Shown: positions 22,796-34,975 of the stretch, piece by piece | How the letters are laid out: each line of letters starts with the position of its first letter | Position numbering within the stretch: position 1 is the stretch's first letter | DNA from: Nageia nagi | Lineage: Eukaryota; Pinophyta | DNA: 64,000 bases | Assembly (NCBI GenBank): GCA_050084985.1 | Contig: JBITNC010000001.1 | Coordinates: 28,830,001 to 28,894,000 of the forward strand | Reading direction: 5' to 3' | Position numbers and translations under genes: made by a program | Notes under the pieces: generated by a model | Seen by the model: the letters and a program-made list of their open reading frames with translations, nothing else | Database searches by the model: none | What the model was told of the DNA's origin: nothing

Positions 22796-23900
22796 TTGTT
22801 AAGTATTGGACAAATCATGGAAAATAATTACAAGCTTATTTTTGATGATGGAAAATGTGTAATTTATGATAAGAATAGGGGTAATAAGGTTGTTACCATT
22901 GTTCCAATGAATGAGAACAAATTATTTCCTCTAAAATTTGGAAGCCAAGGGGCTACACTTGCTAATGTGTCTATTGAAAACAAAAGTTGGTTGTGGCATT
23001 TGAGATATGGGCATCTCAATCACTCAAGCTTAAGGCTTTTGACATCTCATCAAATGGTACATGGGCTGCCAAAGGTGGATGAAATCAAAGATGTGTGTGG
23101 AGGTTGTGCTTTGGGCAAGCACCATAGATCAAGCTTTCCAAGAGGCCAAGCATGGAGAGCCTCTTATCCTCTTCAATTGGTGCATTCGGATATATGTGGT
23201 CCAATGCAAACAAAAAGTATGGGTATGAATTCCTATTTCCTCACTTTCATTGATGATTTTTCAAGAATGTGTTGGATATTTTTCTTAAAAACTAAAGATC
23301 AAGCTCTTAGTTACTTCATGGAATTCAAGAATAATGTGGAAAAACAAAGTGGATATTATATAAAATGTCTAAGAACTAATAGAGGAGGGGAGTATATATC
23401 AAATGAATTCATAAAATTTTGCAAAGATTGTGGAATTAAAAGGCAACTTACTACAAGTTTTACTCCTCAACAAAATGGTGTGTGTGAAAGGAAAAATAGG
23501 ACAATAGTGAATATGGCAAGAAGCATGTTGCATCCTCAAGATTTGGAATATATGTTTTGGGTTGATGCATGTAGAACAAGTGTTTACATTCTTAATAGGA
23601 GCCCACCTAAATCATTGGAAGGAATCACCCCCTATGAAGCATGGTATGAAAGAAAGCCAAATGTTGCACATTTTAGAGTTTTTGGTTGTTTAGCATATGC
23701 ACACATTCCTGATGAAAAAAGAAAAAAAACTTGATCCAAAAAGCCAAGCATGTGTTTTTGTGGGTTATTGTGAAAATTCTAAGGCATATAGACTCTACAA
23801 TCCAAAAACAAAGCAAATTGTAATATCAAGAGATGTAATTTTTGATGAAGGGGGAAAGAATGGTGGTCATCCAAAATTCATAGAAGATGTTGGACCAGCC
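22796..23900 (+). pseudogene. C2 integrase, with a frameshift and a changed catalytic residue
   Basis: Frame 22796-23734 holds the zinc-binding region (WHLRYGHLNHSSLRLL, then CGGCALGKHH), the core with VHSDICGPM (first Asp at 23189-23191), FIDDFSRMCWIFFLKTKDQA and CERKNRTIVNMARSML (catalytic Glu). The second catalytic position reads CLRTNRGGEY, Asn (AAT, 23378-23380) where Asp is expected. A frameshift in an A-run near 23722-23732 moves the signature KACVFVGY-like region into frame 23697-24617. Integrase would join element DNA to the chromosome; this copy should be inactive. Confidence 0.9.
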
Positions 23901-24269
23901 AATGAAGATTCTTCTAATGAGCCCAATAATGAAAATGTTGAGCCCACAAATGGCCAAGGCCAAGAGAGTCCTCCTTCACCTTGCACACCAAGTACCTCAA
24001 GCCCACCAAATCCATTGAGTCAAGCAAAGGAAAATATTAAAAAGTGGAAGAGAATTTTGGCAAATCATCATACTTCTAATATTTTAGATACAAATTTCAC
24101 TAAGAGACTCACAAGAAGTCAAGCAAAAGAGATGGAAAATGTTGTATCTAGACTTGAAAATTTGAATATGTATGGAGATGATGAAAATGAAGATCATAGT
24201 GGTGATATTATCAATTATGCACTTATGACTAGCATTGATGTTGAGCCCTCTTGTTTTGAAAATGCTTGT

Positions 24270-25310
24270 ACTAATGATTTGTGGATGAAGGCAATGGAGG
24301 AAGAAATGCATTCTATTGAAAAGAATGAAACTTGGGAGCTTGTGGAGCTTCCAAAAGACAAGAAATGTATAGGTTGCAAATGGGTCTACAAGACCAAATA
24401 CAATAGTGATGGAACTATTGAAAAGCACAAAGCAAGGCTTGTTGCAAAGGGGTTCAAGCAAAAATATGGCATTGATTATGAAGAGACTTTCACACTAGTA
24501 GCAATACAAGAGACAATCAGGTTGGTCCTTTCTTTGGCTGCCCACAAAGGGTGGAAAGTAATGCACATGGATGTGAAAAGTGCATTTTTGAATGGCTACT
24601 TGCAAGAAGAGGTTTAAGTGGAACAACCTCAAGGTTTCGTCATCAAAGGAAAAGAGCATCTAGTCTACAAATTGAAGAAGGATTTGTATGGCCTAAAGCA
24701 AGCACCAAGGGCATGGTATTCAAGGATAGATGGCTACTTTCAACAATATGGTTTCCAAAGGAGCAAGAATGAACCTACCCTCTACATCATGAAGCAAGGT
24801 ATTGATCTTATACTTGTTTGTTTATATGTTGATGATTTGATTTATATGGGTAGTTCTTCTAAATTGAATGATGAATTCAAAAAGAAAATGATGGATGAAT
24901 TTGAAATGAAAGACTTGGGTCTTATGCACTACTTCTTAGGATTGGAAGTATATCAATGTAATGATGAAGTCTTTGTATGTCAAAGCAAGTATGCTAAAGA
25001 TATGTTGTTGAAATTTGGTATGGAAAGTTGTAAACCACTACCCACTCCAATTGCTCATGGTGAGCTTCTTTGTAAGGATGATGGGAGAGTGAGAGTCAAT
25101 GTAACCACTTATAGATCCATTGTAGGGAGTCTTATGTTTCTCACAAACATTAGGCCCGATATTGCATTTGCTACATCACTTGTATCCAGGTATATGGGTG
25201 ATCCATTTGAGTCACACATGAAAGTAGCAAAGAGAATTCTAAGATATGTTCAAGGAACAATTGATTTTGGCATCCACTACATCAAACATGGGAGTGTCAA
25301 ACTTGTTGGC
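24270..25310 (+). pseudogene. C2 reverse transcriptase, one internal stop
   Basis: Starting from LWMKAMEEEMHSIEKNETWE, the domain shows CKWVYKTKYNSDGTIEKHKA, RLVAKGFKQKYGIDYEETF, HMDVKSAFLNGYLQEEV, a stop at 24615-24617, then VYKLKKDLYGLKQAPRAWYS and the catalytic LYVDDLIYMG (YVDD at 24825-24836). The thumb and connection region SYRSIVGSLMFL-like reads TTYRSIVGSLMFLTNIRPDI. A TAG stop at 25311-25313 ends it, where this family has Trp. Apart from the two stops it is very well preserved. Confidence 0.9.
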
Positions 25311-25313
25311 TAG

Positions 25314-25817
25314 AGTGATTCAGATTGGGGGAGCAACATTGATGATAGGAAGAGTACATCTAGACAATGCTTTAGTCTTGGTTCAGGTATGATAACATGG
25401 AGTTCAAAGAAACAAAGTATGGTGGCTCTTTCATCGATCGAAGCGGAGTATATTGCAATCACAAGTGCTAGTGCTCAAGCATTGTGGTTAAGGAAGATTC
25501 TAGAGGAGCTTTGTGAGATTCAAAGTGGTGCTACTATTCTATATTGTGACAATAAGAGTGCCATCCAATTGGCACAAAATCCAATCCATCATAGCAGGTC
25601 AAAGCATTTTGATATGAAGTATCACTTCATAAGAGACATGGTGGAGAAGAAGATAGTGGAGCTTAGACATATTAATACTTTGGATAATGTGGCTGATATT
25701 TTTACCAAAGCCATTGTCAAAGCTCAGTTTTTGAAGCTAAGGAACTTCATGGTAAGTCCACTTAGCATCAAGGGGGAGTATGTTGGAAGTATTTCTAACA
25801 TGATTCCTAAGTCCTAA
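25314..25817 (+). pseudogene. C2 RNase H
   Basis: After the stop at 25311 the frame continues SDSDWGSNIDDRKSTSRQC and, within 25389-25817, WSSKKQSMVALSSIEAEYIA, ILYCDNKSAIQLAQNPIHHS, KHFDMKYHFIRDMVEKK and ADIFTKAI. All catalytic acidic residues appear present. The open frame runs past the polypurine tract into the 3' LTR; the functional end is probably near 25770. RNase H cannot be made in one piece with reverse transcriptase because of the stop. Confidence 0.9.
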
Positions 25818-26061
25818 GTTATTAGGATTAATTAATTAGGACTAAAGTATTTTCCTAAGTATCTAGGTCTAAGTATTTATTAGTTTATTGTTATAACAAG
25901 TAATTTGTCATGTAGTGATCTAAGGGTGATACGTATAGTGTGAGTTTTTTATGGTCATGAGAATATTATTCTCAACTTCTTATCTTGTCTTGTAATGGCT
26001 TTCTTAAGCCTATATATGTAACTCATTTTGATGAATAATACAGAACATTTTGGTTCTCTCA
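25781..26061 (+). repeat. C2 3' LTR
   Basis: A 281-bp repeat that differs from the 5' copy at four positions (C/T, T/C, G/A, T/C). It follows the purine tract AGGGGGAGTA directly. TATA-like TATATAT is at 26011-26017. Confidence 0.95.
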
Positions 26062-26066
26062 TTATT

Positions 26067-27834
26067 TTCCACCTTTCATCCATGTTAGGGAGATAAGGAT
26101 AAAAAATGATGCTCTATGCTAATGGAAGGATAGCCATAGAGGGAAATTTATTGCCATCAAGCCAAATATTGGTATATTTGGCCAAGTAATGGAGACATTT
26201 AGATCAACTTTCAAGAAATCCATCTACTCATTTCATTCATTCATTAAGTTTTTATATAGGGAAGAAGTGAGAAGGAGGGTTGAAGTAGCATCATGGAGAA
26301 GAGAAACTAAGTATATGAATTGAGTTTATAGTAATATCGAAAAAAGGAAATATTTTACTAATATATAGTGCATTATCCTTTTCCATGTTCTCTTTAAAAA
26401 CTTAGGGATAATAAACTTACATTGTTGTCCATGTTAAATGCACTTCTGAATAAATATAGATACATATGAATTACAATATTCAACCCCTTCTTCGAAAAAA
26501 AATATCTCTTTCTATTTATGTAAAACTCATAGCATACAAATCAAAAAATATATATATATTTGAAAAAGAATGATAATTTTTATTAAACTTGTTTCGGATT
26601 CATGGAATCAAAGCTAACCTGATTCAGTACATGGGTATTATTAAAAAGAAAAAAGTTATATCATAAATCTATATTTAACTATAATATGAAATACCCATTT
26701 TTATAAAAAAAAAATATTAATATGTTTTTCATAGTATGTGAATTAGTTTGGAAGAAATATGATCTTGAGACACAACTTCATGATATTGGAGGTTATAACA
26801 TAATTTGCTATAAAGAATACATCAAGATGGACATTATACATTCTTAGTTTTACTATAAAATATGTTTGTTTAAACAAAATTGAGCAACTCTCATTGTTCC
26901 TTAGAGAATAAATTCATAGTAGATAATAATAAATCTTCAAAGTTAGAAAAGATATGAACAAGATCTAAAAATATACCTTTAAGGTAAAAAAAAAAAGATG
27001 CAACCCATGCATGAATATTGAGAATTGCATATATCCTCCTCTAAATATTATTATAATTTACCTAATATTTTGTTTACAAGGCATAAGAAATTAAAAATGA
27101 AAGGACTATGAACCAACACTTAGGAATATAGCATATGACCTAAGGTTTCTTCATAGTGAATATGAACATACTACTTGCATGCACCATTAGGTTTAAAACC
27201 ATTAAACGCTTATTTACTAATAGGTATACAATTACAAGAAGAATTAATTAAGCATCAATTATCTTTAGGTGAATAGGATGACATAAATACAATATGAAGA
27301 ACTCAAAGTTAACAAAAACAAGATGATTGAAGCTAGAAAATAAGGAAAATGGGTTTTTCTTTGAAATAATAGAGTTTGGATATGTGATAGTCCTCCATAA
27401 ATATGGATGATTTTGAAAACATGTTCAAATCAAGAATCACTTGCTTGAGAAATTAAGCTCTAGCCTCTCTTTAACTATTTGTGACCAATGTACAATTATA
27501 GTCACAAAAGCATAACAAAGCACACTATTAAAAGAACATATGTTAGAGATATAATCTAAATATAAAGTGAATGTTAAAGATGCTTTTCTCACATAATTGA
27601 ATGACAAATTCAACCATATTGAACTCTCTAGAATCGCTCATACTATATAAATTTCATAATAGATCCAATAAGTGATATCTAAACTCATATCTAAGCACTA
27701 TGACATTCTCATAAAACATGAACATATTTGATAAGAGATAATTACTTAATAACAATCCATCAACAAATAAGTGGAGGAACAAAAATCATGGGTACATGTT
27801 GTCAAAAGAAAGAAAACCCACCATTGGTTGAAAT
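26067..27834. other. No recognisable gene (1.8 kb)
   Basis: AT-rich flank between C2 and G3. Before C2 inserted it was continuous with 17560-20075. Near 27289-27375 a short stretch resembles 34761-34852 on the other side of G3 (see findings). No coding domain seen. Confidence 0.5.
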
Positions 27835-27839
27835 GGAAC

Positions 27840-28455
27840 TACAGATAATAAATTGTGTACTATGTAATAAACAAGACACTTCTACAATCTAAATAATGCA
27901 GCATATATCTAAATTATATCAACTATTGCAATGATAAATAATATACCTTATCAGATCTAACAACATCAATGATATACTGTACATTTGCTTAATCAGTTCA
28001 CATATAATCATCATATGAACAATGTCTCTTACTCTAGCACACCAATGATGATGTGAATCCTTAAGATTTAAATGTGTAAACAATGGAATTAGAAACACGA
28101 TGAAGGGATAATAATAGATCAACCAATAGGTGATGCTACAAAATATTGTTATTATTCAAAAGTATGATAGGAATGGAATATCTTAGTTGGTTGATGATGA
28201 TATGCTCATATGTAAATCTCTATATTTGGGTATTCTTTTATGGCCACATTTGGATCTTCTCTTTGTCTTGATATCATCATACATTACATAGTCAATGGTG
28301 CCTTTATGGGCATTTGATGCCACTTACATTGTTTAATTTTCCTATTACATTAAATAAAATATCTTGAGTATATTTTAACCCTCTTTTTTACAACATATAT
28401 CTCTTAATGTTATAAAAAAGAATTATTAACAAGAATTCATTTTTAAATGTTTAGA
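27840..28455 (-). repeat. G3 3' LTR
   Basis: About 616 bp, with many small differences from 33872-34474, so an old pair. The outer end is set by the GGAAC duplication (27835-27839). The inner end is less sharp, within a few bases of 28455. Confidence 0.82.
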
Positions 28456-29400
28456 TTTGCCTCTATTTGGAGGTGTAATGAAATACATAGAGTTACATAT
28501 CTAAATAAGTATAGTATAGAAAATTTTAAGAACTTTGAAACTCTTTATTCAATAGTATGATCTTCTAATGTAGGCCTCTCCTTTACCCCCTTTTGATTTG
28601 GTTGCCCTAAGAACAATCTTCTTTACTGGTGCAGCCAAGACAAAACAACTTAATAATTTGCCCCTTGTTATATTCCAACATGATCTAAACATCTTTGTTA
28701 TCTATAAAGTATGACATCTTATTTAGCATATTTGGATACATTAAAGGATTGTTGCAGCATTTTGACTCTAAGGCATAATGAATGGCGCTATCGATGTATC
28801 ATATCTTCTTTCATAGCATGGAAGCTTTGAAATATCTCTTTTTTTTACCTGTACAAGAAAAACCAAATTAGAAAATACCATGTTACAGAAGATTGTATTA
28901 GAAAAATTTGTGGATACATAGTGAAATTAATCATTTATTAGGAATGAAAAAATATCCATAGTTTTACTTACGATTGCATCACTAGTTTACACTTAAGTGA
29001 GTGAAATCTCACTAGTCATATCATTGGCCATTAGTGATTAGGAATTTTATGTCCCTAATGTAAATATATTATGCTTTTAAGGTTGTAAGGATAACCATTT
29101 TGGATACATAGTAAGGTGTACCATCCATTGGGTATGATTCAATGTCCACATCCTTACTTACGGTTGCATCAACGATTTACTTTTAAGTGAGTGAACTCTC
29201 ACTAGCCTTATCATTGGCCATCAACGATTAGGCATTTTATGTCCTTGATCCAAAGATATTATGCTTACCTTTTTTGTATTTTTATATTTATAACCATCAC
29301 GACATTAACGAAGAGAATGTAATAAATATGACACCAATGTCATTGCAAAACCAAAAATAAAACTAGAAATTAAATCAAAACATAATATACACATACCTCA
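28456..29400 (-). repeat. G3 3' untranslated region with a long direct repeat
   Basis: There is no coding sequence between the integrase C-terminus and the LTR. It contains a direct repeat of about 115 bp: 28969-29079 and 29154-29268 share most bases, including GTGAGTGAAATCTCACTAG-like sequence with its own small inverted repeat (AGTGAG...CTCACT). The units are about 185 bp apart, so this may be a two-copy tandem of a 185-bp unit. Confidence 0.65.
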
Positions 29401-29905
29401 TTAAGATTCATCATTGATTTGTGAGGTACAAACCCATGCTACTTATGAATAAAATTGTTTAACATGGGTAGCATTGAAGGTTTTTTGTTCTTATTTTCCA
29501 TCCATTGAAGATAATCTACATGTGCTTGATCTTGTTACATCCACAACAACAAAAGGTCCCAACCAATTTGCTTCAAATTTTTGTTTGACCTCATCATTTG
29601 TAGCAATCTTGTTGATGTTTTCTTTTAATACCAAGTCTCCCACTTGAAATGTCTTTTTATTAATCCTTTTTCTAAAGGCTCTTTTTAGCCTTGCATGATA
29701 TGATTTTTTATGTTCAATAGCATGAATTGTTTTTCATCAAGAGCTTCTAATTGTCGCAACCTTGGTTTTTGAGCATCCTAGTCTTGTATGTCCACTTGTA
29801 ATGATATCCTTAAAGATGGAATTTCAAGATCTAATGGTACAACCACTTCATCACCATAAACTAATGAACATGGAGTTGCCCCAAAGGAAATCATTGTGGT
29901 TGAGA
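29400..29905 (-). pseudogene. G3 integrase C-terminus joined in frame to RNase H start
   Basis: Minus-strand reading gives KKEAHLYIST, the start of gypsy RNase H, running directly into TPCSLVYGDEVVVPLDLEIP, a segment that lies after the integrase core in intact relatives. Further on come FRKRINKKTFQVGDLVLKEN and FEANWLGPFVVVDV, the integrase C-terminal fold. The join at about 29885-29900 keeps the reading frame. Stops occur further on. The missing part, most of RNase H and the catalytic integrase core, would be more than 1 kb in an intact element. Confidence 0.75.
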
Positions 29906-30870
29906 TATAAAGATGTGCTTCCTTCTTGAAATCCATGGGTAATAAAATAGGGGAATTAAGAAAATATTACTTTATATCTTCAAATGCTTTCTGACATTTT
30001 TCATCCCATATAAACATATCTTTCTTTAACAAATAAGTAAAAGGAAAAATTTATCTCCAAGCTATGAGATAAACCTTTTTACTAAATTTATCTTACCTTG
30101 TAAGCTACTTAATTGCTTCAAATTTTTGGGAGGTGCCATACTCACAATTGCATTTACCTTCTTGGGATCCACTTCAATACCTCTTCTAGACACCATAAAT
30201 CCTAATAGTTTCCTTGAAGTAACACCAAAGGCATACTTTTATGGTTTCAAATGAAGCTTGTTATTTTTTAAGATACCAAAGACCTCTTCAAGGAGTTCCA
30301 AATGATCTTGTCCTTTTTTAGACTTTACCAAAATATCATCAATATAAACTTCTACAAATTTATGAATTTGTTCATGAAACATGGTAACCATTGCATGCTA
30401 ATAAGTGGCACCTACATTTGTTAGTCCAAATGGCATAAATTTTCAACAAAAATTTTCCCATGGTGTAGTAAATATCATTTTATGTTGATTAGTTGAATTA
30501 ATTAAAATTTGATTATAACCAAAGAAACCATCCATAAAAGATAATGTATCATGAGCAACAATGATATTAGCAATCATATCAATATTTGGTAAAGGAAAAT
30601 CATCTTTTGAACATGCATTATTGATATCTCTACAGTGACTACAAATCCTTATCTCTCCAATTGGTTTAGTAATAGGAACAATATTGGCCATCAATTTTGA
30701 ATAATCTATAGGCCTAATAAAAGTATCATTCAAATATTTCTCAATTTCTTTTTTGACTAACAATGCTTTTGATGGATGCATCTTCCTTGGTTTTTTCTTA
30801 ACAAGCTTTGCATTTTCTTTAAGTAGTAAACTATGCATGAAAAAAGATGTATCTAAGCCAGGCATATCAT
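29906..30870 (-). pseudogene. G3 reverse transcriptase remnant
   Basis: Frame 30443-30865 starts MPGLDTSFFMHSLLLKENAK and contains FIRPIDYSKLMANIVPITKP, RICSHCRDINNACSKDDFPL and LSFMDGFFGYNQI, the fingers and palm of the Tat/Athila branch. The catalytic VYIDDILVKSKKG follows at about 30325-30355, then LHLKP and LLGFMVSRRGIEVDPKKV. A frameshift near 30440 and several stops separate the pieces. The domain would copy element RNA to DNA. Confidence 0.85.
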
Positions 30871-31659
30871 AATAAGATCAAGCAAAATTCTTATTACATT
30901 CAATGAACTTATTTTTGTACCTTTCTTTGAATAACATTGAGAGAGCAACTCCAATTTTTATCAACCTCTCTTGATCACTTGTGCAAATGTTAACTTTTGG
31001 CAATTCTTCCATAGAGAATGTAGATTCTCTTTTTGTTGCAATAATGAAGGTAACTCTTCCAATCTTGGTTTTTTCTTGGGTGTTAATATCATCTTGATCA
31101 ACTTGTTGTACCTAAAACACTTCATTAAAATTTATCTTTTATCCAAAATATCCATATTAACTAAGGAGATAACTTTGTTGCCTTTTTAGATTTGATTTGG
31201 ACAATTCTAAATATGCCTCCATGTATTCTAATATATCATCATTAGTATCAAAGCAATCAAATTCAAGTGGTATAGTATCATCTATCCATTTCACCTCATC
31301 AATTTCATCACACAAGTCTATCATGTTACATTCTATAAAAAAACTTAATAGGCTCTGTAGTTTGTTTTGTAATGTGATCACTATCCAATCCTTTCTTATC
31401 TTTCTAAGTTATTCAATTAACAAAAAAGAAGGCATTCCCTATTCTTATTTTCCTAATCCTACCCCTTTATATTTGCAATTATCAACCATGTATTTATGTA
31501 CAAAGGGAGATAGGAAATAATTATCTTCATTCCTATTTTTCATTTTACCATTTGGTTGAGTAGGATTCAGAGATAAGGTTGTTGTCGAACAAAACCACTC
31601 ATTTTTCCATTCATTTCATGGTTTCCATGCCCCATATTACCTTAGCATGACATGTACAC

Positions 31660-32010
31660 CCTAATTACTTTATAATTTTTGAGCATCCCAAATCTCTTAC
31701 TAATGCTAACAAATCAAAATTCTTAGTTATGTATGTTCCCACACTTGAGTTTGCAACTTTTACCTCTTTTTCTACCTTTATTAATATTGATTCTACCTCC
31801 AATAAGACTATATGAAACTTAGGACAATTTAAATCCAACCCTTCCATATCAAAATATGTCATATTACACAATGCATATGGTTCAAGATCCCCTATGACTG
31901 TATCTATTTTTCCTTCATACTCAAATTTTAAATGATCGTGAATTGTAGAAGGTACCACATCCATATCATGCAACCAAGGTCTTCCTAAGAGGAGATTATG
32001 TCAAAATTTC
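31660..32010 (-). pseudogene. G3 aspartic protease C-terminal part
   Basis: Minus-strand NLLLGRPWLHDMDVVPSTIH (about 31935-31997) is the conserved end of plant gypsy proteases, followed by a linker in frame 31665-31973 (LKFEYEGKIDTVIGDLEPYA). The catalytic DSG region upstream is not clear in any frame. A second acidic linker segment (31157-31381, IDDTIPLEFDCFDTNDDILE) lies between here and reverse transcriptase. Confidence 0.7.
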
Positions 32011-32399
32011 CTATTCATAACATGAAAGCTTATTTGGACACTCCTAACCCCCAATGTTACCTCAAGTGTAACTATACCCAGTGGTTTTTTAGTTGAACTA
32101 TGATATGCCCTTATTCTATAAGTTAGCTCTTCAAGGGTGGGATAGTTACATCATTGCTTTCTAGTTGTTGCAAAAATATTTGAGAAAAAATATTAACAAC
32201 TAAACTAGGATATACCATTTCTCTTTTTATTTCTAAATCATGTATCATAGGATTAATAAAAAGTGTTAAGCATTCAGTTATTAGTTCCTTGCTACATTTT
32301 TCAAATCTAAAGAAAGAGATAGCATCACAATATTTAATGGACTAAAGTTTCTTAGAAGAAATAGTAGCAAAAATATTATTAGGAACCATTTCTTTTTTG

Positions 32400-33560
32400 A
32401 ACAAATCATATAAGACTTATCTATGTATCTCAGATGTACTAATAATATCAAACAAGCTAATTTTAGCAGGAGTAGTTTTTAATTGTTCAATCATGCTATA
32501 AGCTCTTGGATCTGGTGGAAGACTTACATGTTCATTTGCATCCTAATTTTTATTCTGTTATGGATGTGCATTAGATTTTAGACATCCTCTTCTAAATTCA
32601 ACACAAATTTCCTTATCCACTATTATGGCATTCATGACTTGATTTGGATTTAGAGTATTTTCAATGATTTCATATTTTTCTTGAGAAATCAGATCTAATA
32701 TATCTTCTTAAAGAGTTTTATAGCTATTCATGGCATGCCCTCTTCTCTAATGATATGAACAATAAGAATTTGAATTCCCCATAAAGATATTATCATCTTC
32801 TGCTTTCCTTTCCAATGGCTTTAATAAGTCCTACTTAATCAGATCCTACAAAATATACCTAGGAGGAACTAAGAAGGTGAATGTATGATTCCTTATTGTA
32901 TTAGATTGTGTAAAAGTAGGTTTGTCAATAATGTTAACATTCTTCTCTTACTTTTTGGCAAATGGCTTTTTATTTTCTTTGTGCCATGTTGAACTTGCAT
33001 ATTTGTGTGTTCCTAGTTCAATCAATGCTTTTTCTTTCAATATTATTTTTTAGTCATGAATCTAAAACCCATTTCAATATAATTGAGATTTTGTTGCTTT
33101 AAGATTGGAAACAAAGAATCAACAAACATACCGCAAATTTATTTTTCATCCAAATGACTACGAATGGTTTTCCATACATTTTTAAACCACAAGATATATT
33201 TTTCCAATGTTTCATAATTTCCTTGACACACTGTACACAACTTTGTAACCATAAATTTTTCTATGACATTATGCTTATACCGATTCATAAATGCTATCAA
33301 TAATGATTGGAATGAATCAATAGATCCTTTATGCATATTATAAAACCACTTACTAGCATCACCTTCCAAACTCCTTGGGAAAAACTTTGTCATCAACTTC
33401 TTCTCAAATCCTAGTTTCAACAAACACTTCTCTTCAAATCCAATAAGATTTTTCTTTGGGTCTTGCTCACCACTAAACATCTCAAATTTGGGGGCCTTGT
33501 GATTGAGTGGTAGGGGATAATTATGGATTTTTGCTGACAAGGGTGTAGTGAACACACCAT
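32400..33560 (-). pseudogene. G3 gag remnant
   Basis: Frame 33139-33555 reads PLNHKAPKFEMFSGEQDPKK, FFPRSLEGDASKWFYNMHKG and SFQSLLIAFMNRYKHN, a well-preserved retrotransposon gag core. Downstream, in broken frames, are a Lys-rich segment and a Cys/His segment (YCSYH) near 32740-32760, like the gag tail of Tat-type elements. Gag forms the particle. Confidence 0.8.
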
Positions 33561-33871
33561 CATATTATTCATTACTATTCTAAGATATACTACTTTCCAA
33601 TTCAATAATTCTTATTAGTACCTCAGGTGCAACTTTTTGAGTATTTCCTATTGTGGCCTATGATTTTGGAACAAACTAAGCCATAATCTAAGTTAGGTTG
33701 TGATCACGTGAGTCAAGGTCAACATCATTTGAGGTATATTTTGAGCCATTACAGTGTTAACACTTCACACTTAGATAAGCATGACACGGATGGAGCTAGA
33801 TCCATATCAGAATTTTTGCTAAATCTTATCTAGGAGGGAAAAGATCAATAAAAACAACGAGTTCACCAATA

Positions 33872-34474
33872 TGTAGATAATAAATTGTGTACTATGTAAT
33901 AAACATGATACTAATTCTTGACAATCCAAATACTGCAGCATATATCTAAATTATATTAACTATTACAAAGATAAATAATGTACCTTATCAAATCTGACAA
34001 CATCAATCATATATTGCACCTTCATGTAATCAATTCACATACAATCATCATACAAATAGTATTGATGTCTCTTACTCTAGCATGCCAACGATGATGTGAA
34101 CCATTAAGATTTACATGTGCAAACAATGAAATTAAAAACATGATGAAGGGATAATAAAAGATCAACCAATACGTGGTGTTACAAAACACCATTATTTTTC
34201 AATAGGTGGTTGATGATGATTTGCTCATATACCAATCTCTATCTTTGGGTATTCTTTTATAGCCATGTTTGGATCTTCTTCTTATCTTGGTATCATCATA
34301 CATTACATAGTTAATGGTGTCTTTATGGGCATTTGATACCACTTACATTGTTTAGTGGTCCTATTATATTAAATACAATATCTTGGGTATATTTTAACCC
34401 TCTTATTTCCAACATATATTTCTTTATGTTATAAAAATGAATTATTAACAATAATTCATTTTTAGGTGTCTATA
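33872..34474 (-). repeat. G3 5' LTR
   Basis: A 603-bp repeat, upstream in element orientation, bounded outside by GGAAC (34475-34479). Inside it abuts the possible primer-binding site. On the minus strand it ends ATTATCTACA. Confidence 0.82.
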
Positions 34475-34479
34475 GGAAC

Positions 34480-34975
34480 TACATACAAAATGAGAAGAGG
34501 AGATGTGTCACACCAAGGAACTTAATCATCAAGCTCATGGTCTTGCAAAAATAATTGAGCCATTACTTTATGCTTAAGTTTGCCTACATGAGACTCTATA
34601 CCTAAAAGGTATCACACTTGAAAAGGCTTGGTATACCTCCAATAAGACTTTTATTATTTATTTATGATTAGCAAGGGAACACCTACAAGCTTTGTGAGCC
34701 AAGAGATAATTATTCCACCTTCCAAATAAAGTATTCCTTAATAAGGACCTAACTCAACTACAATATGGAGAACTCAAAGATTAAAAACAAGAAAACAAGA
34801 TGATTGAACTACAAAACAAGGCAAATGGATTTTTCTTAGAAGTAGCAGAGTCTTTATGCATGATAATACTTCTTTGGGATGGACTAAACCTTGGCCCATA
34901 TTTATCTCACATCAAAATTGCCTTATGGAACTATGATAGCTCTTTGTTCTCTACTCCAAGCTCATTGAGTGAAAT
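34480..34975. other. No clear gene; flank or 5' end of LINE L1
   Basis: AT-rich sequence between G3 and the first recognisable LINE endonuclease residues. Open frame 34800-35072 is continuous with the start of L1 homology and may be its 5' part. Confidence 0.4.

Larger units (their letters stand above)
20076..26061 (+). mobile_element. C2, Ty1/copia retrotransposon, recent but defective
   Basis: The element is 5,986 bp long with two 281-bp LTRs (20076-20356, 25781-26061), a primer-binding site, a 1.24-kb leader, gag-pol in Ty1/copia order, a polypurine tract (25771-25780, AGGGGGAGTA) and a perfect TTATT target duplication (20071-20075, 26062-26066). I count four differences between the LTRs by eye, all transitions, so it inserted recently relative to the other elements. 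The coding region nevertheless has four in-frame stops before integrase, reverse transcriptase or RNase H segments, one further early gag stop and one frameshift. Confidence 0.95.
27840..34474 (-). mobile_element. G3, Ty3/gypsy retrotransposon, Tat/Ogre-like, internal deletion derivative
   Basis: Direct repeats 27840-28455 and 33872-34474 are the LTRs. The target duplication is a perfect GGAAC (27835-27839 and 34475-34479). On the minus strand it carries gag, a protease tail, reverse transcriptase, the first part of RNase H and the very end of integrase; the rest of RNase H and the integrase core are missing. The GRPWLH protease tail and the MPGLD start of reverse transcriptase are typical of the plant Tat/Ogre/Athila branch. 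A possible primer site (TTGGTGAACTCGTTG, minus strand, about 33855-33871) resembles tRNA-Arg sites used by that branch. Confidence 0.85.

Noticed and set aside
24084-24461. 125-codon minus-strand open frame
   Set aside because: Exact antisense of the C2 reverse transcriptase, which has clear motifs on the other strand.
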